DNA of 64,000 nt, taken from Pseudomonas sp. AN-1 (GTDB lineage Bacteria > Pseudomonadota > Gammaproteobacteria > Pseudomonadales > Pseudomonadaceae). The DNA is taken from NCBI RefSeq assembly GCF_034057115.1, contig NZ_CP139195.1, forward strand, positions 3,162,001-3,226,000, in the 5' to 3' direction. Made by a program: the position numbers and the translations under genes. The stretch's first letter is position 1, and every line of letters starts with the position of its first letter. The notes beneath the pieces are model-generated. The model had not been told where the DNA came from and did no database searches. It saw nothing but the letters and a program-made list of their open reading frames with translations. Positions 62,621 to 64,000 of this stretch are shown here, piece after piece.

Positions 62621-63241
62621 ATGAAGGGGCCGACTGCTCCATCGGTCAGTCTCGCGATATTCGCAGTCGGCCCCAATAGATTCAGCCGCTCGGGCGCACT
62701 CGGTCAGCCACCGCAGGCCGAAGAAGGCGAAGTCGCCGAGCGGGCGCGGTCGTTGCGCGACCATGTGATCATCTGTGGGGCGGATGACGTCGGGCTGCTG
62801 CTGAGCCGAACGCTGCGCCTGGCAGGCATACCGCATTTGCTGCTGGAATCGGACCGCCAACGGGTCGAAGCGGGGCGTGCGATGGGGGCGCCGGTGTCGT
62901 ATGGCGATGCCAGTCGGCTCGACACCCTGGCCGCCGCCGGATTGGCCCATGCCCGCCTGGTGGTGCTGACGTTTGCCCGTCCGCAGACGGCCCTGCGTAT
63001 CGCTCAGGCGGTTCTCGACCGCCGCCTGAGCTTGTCCGTGGTGGTGGCCACTGAGCGCGTAACGGATGCCCAGCTTTTGCGTAATCTGCCCAATGTCAGA
63101 CTGTACTCGTTGTACCTGGCTGCGGGACTGGGACTGGCCGAGCAGGTACTGTTGATGTTGGGCATCAACGCCGACCAAGTCGACCACCGGATCGAGGAAT
63201 TACGGCAGACACTCAGTGAGTCAGGTGGGGATAGACCATGA
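62621..63241 (+). pseudogene. Truncated KefB-type potassium/proton antiporter: only the cytosolic RCK domain
   Basis: 206 codons reading DHVIICGADDVGLLLSRTLR and ALRIAQAVLDRRLSLSVVVA: the NAD-binding TrkA-N (RCK) domain of a KefB/KefC-like exchanger. The ~380-residue membrane domain is missing. The frame has no good ribosome site and its first 50 residues come from a sequence that includes a 12-bp inverted repeat, so the reading from the ATG is doubtful. In intact LHR islands kefB is complete; here it is a deletion derivative. Confidence 0.82.
62626..62674. repeat. 12-bp perfect inverted repeat behind yfdX
   Basis: GGGGCCGACTGC and GCAGTCGGCCCC are separated by 25 bases, starting 10 bases past the yfdX stop. 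No T-run follows. It may end or stabilise the yfdX mRNA, or mark the deletion that removed the trx-hdeD-kefB front part. Confidence 0.55.
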
Positions 63242-64000
63242 ACGGGCCGACCATTTGGCTGATGGTGTCGCTACTTGCCAATATTGGCATGGCGGTTGCG
63301 CTATGGCGTTTTGTTCGTACCAATCGCCAGAGGCGTGACGAGCTGAAGCATCGCCAACAAGCGCAAATCGATGACAAGGAACGGATCGCCATCGCCCTGG
63401 AGGGCGCAGGGCTGGGATTCTGGGAGTGGGATATCGCTACCGACAGCTTCAGGCTTTCTGCCCGCAGTCTGGCGATGTTCGGCTTGACCTCCGACGAGGA
63501 GGTTGGCGCCACCCATGCCGCATGGCAAGCGCGTATTCACCCGGAGGATTTGCCGGTCGTTCTGGCAAAGGTGCGCGCTTACCAAGAAAACCCGTCGGAG
63601 CGATTGGAGTGCGAGTACCGCGTTCGTCATCGATCTGGCGTTTGGATTTGGGTGCTGGATCGCGGCCGTTGGCTGGGTGACGCGGGCAGGCAACTGATAG
63701 TCGGCACTCTGCTCGACATCTCTTCTCGCAAGGAAATGGAGCAGCAGTTGCTGCGTATGGCGATCACCGACCCCTTGACCGGCTTGTCGAACCGGCGGGC
63801 TTTTAACGAACGATTACAGCTGGAATGGGAGCGCCTCAAACGCAGCCCCGAGATACAAGCAGCACTTGTGCTCTGCGACATCGATCACTTCAAGCGTATC
63901 AATGACACCTATGGACACGGATGCAGCGATGAGGTACTCAAGCACTTTGCTTCACGGTTGAGGGAACATGTTCGCGCAACCGACATGGCTGCCCGGATTG
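63238..64000 (+). CDS. PAS-GGDEF diguanylate cyclase (3' end outside window)
   Basis: At least 254 residues. One N-terminal membrane helix (TIWLMVSLLANIGMAVALWRF), a PAS domain from ~45 (KERIAIALEGAGLGFWEWDIATDSFRLS ... EYRVRHRSGVWIWVLDRGRWL) to ~165, and a GGDEF domain starting DPLTGLSNRRAFNE and CDIDHFKRINDTYGHGCSDEVL. The signature GGDEF loop lies just beyond the window, so activity cannot be judged. Its ATG overlaps the KefB-fragment stop (ATGA). A GGDEF gene at this place has been noted in some heat-resistance islands; here it may link the island to c-di-GMP signalling. Confidence 0.9.
   Translation, partial: MNGPTIWLMVSLLANIGMAVALWRFVRTNRQRRDELKHRQQAQIDDKERIAIALEGAGLGFWEWDIATDSFRLSARSLAMFGLTSDEEVGATHAAWQARIHPEDLPVVLAKVRAYQENPSERLECEYRVRHRSGVWIWVLDRGRWLGDAGRQLIVGTLLDISSRKEMEQQLLRMAITDPLTGLSNRRAFNERLQLEWERLKRSPEIQAALVLCDIDHFKRINDTYGHGCSDEVLKHFASRLREHVRATDMAARI

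Overview
The window is chromosomal DNA of a high-GC Pseudomonas-type gammaproteobacterium around the replication origin. The evidence is the gene order gyrB-recF-dnaN-dnaA / rpmH-rnpA-yidD-yidC-mnmE / mnmG-rsmG-parA-parB / atpIBEFHAGDC / glmU-glmR-glmS, the ParB sites matching TGTTCCACGTGGAACA, and the glmR gene between glmU and glmS. The species cannot be named from sequence alone.

Bases 1-6,400 hold the end of a sigma-54 activator gene, a perfect parS site, alanine dehydrogenase, an RluA-type pseudouridine synthase, a cupin, a DyP peroxidase and a lipoprotein. A minus-strand intergenic transcript follows (about 5,647-5,762). Its serial GGA-loop hairpins and terminator look like an Rsm (CsrA/RsmA-titrating) small RNA. 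Bases 6,400-33,700 are the origin-proximal housekeeping block. It has oriC between dnaA and rpmH, several further DnaA-box clusters, three more near-perfect or partial parS sequences, the whole ATP synthase operon with intercistronic hairpins, and glmU-glmR-glmS.

Exactly 25 bp after the glmS stop a Tn7-like transposon begins (33,721). It has a TGTGGG terminus, three head-to-tail 20-bp repeats and a complete tnsABCDE set whose catalytic residues are intact. The far end is not in the window, so everything from 33,721 to 64,000 is probably inside the element, although later nesting cannot be excluded.

The cargo has two parts. The first (42.1-51.6 kb) holds small redox modules, each next to its own regulator: an MDR quinone-oxidoreductase-type enzyme, an SDR with a divergent LysR, a monooxygenase-fold protein and a second MDR enzyme with a divergent LysR, and an ene-reductase/LLM flavoprotein/ArsR cluster. 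Remnants of IS21-like (IstB), IS66, ISL3, IS3, IS5 and IS256 elements separate them, together with one intact IS21-family element. The second part (55.2-64.0 kb) is a transmissible heat-resistance (LHR/TLPQC-type) block: a frameshifted HTH regulator, sHsp20, the stand-alone disaggregase ClpG/ClpK, FtsH, a second Hsp20, YfdX, a truncated KefB and a PAS-GGDEF protein that runs off the window. Taken together, the element looks like a stress-survival island (heat, protein aggregation, electrophiles) delivered to the neutral attTn7 site next to the origin.
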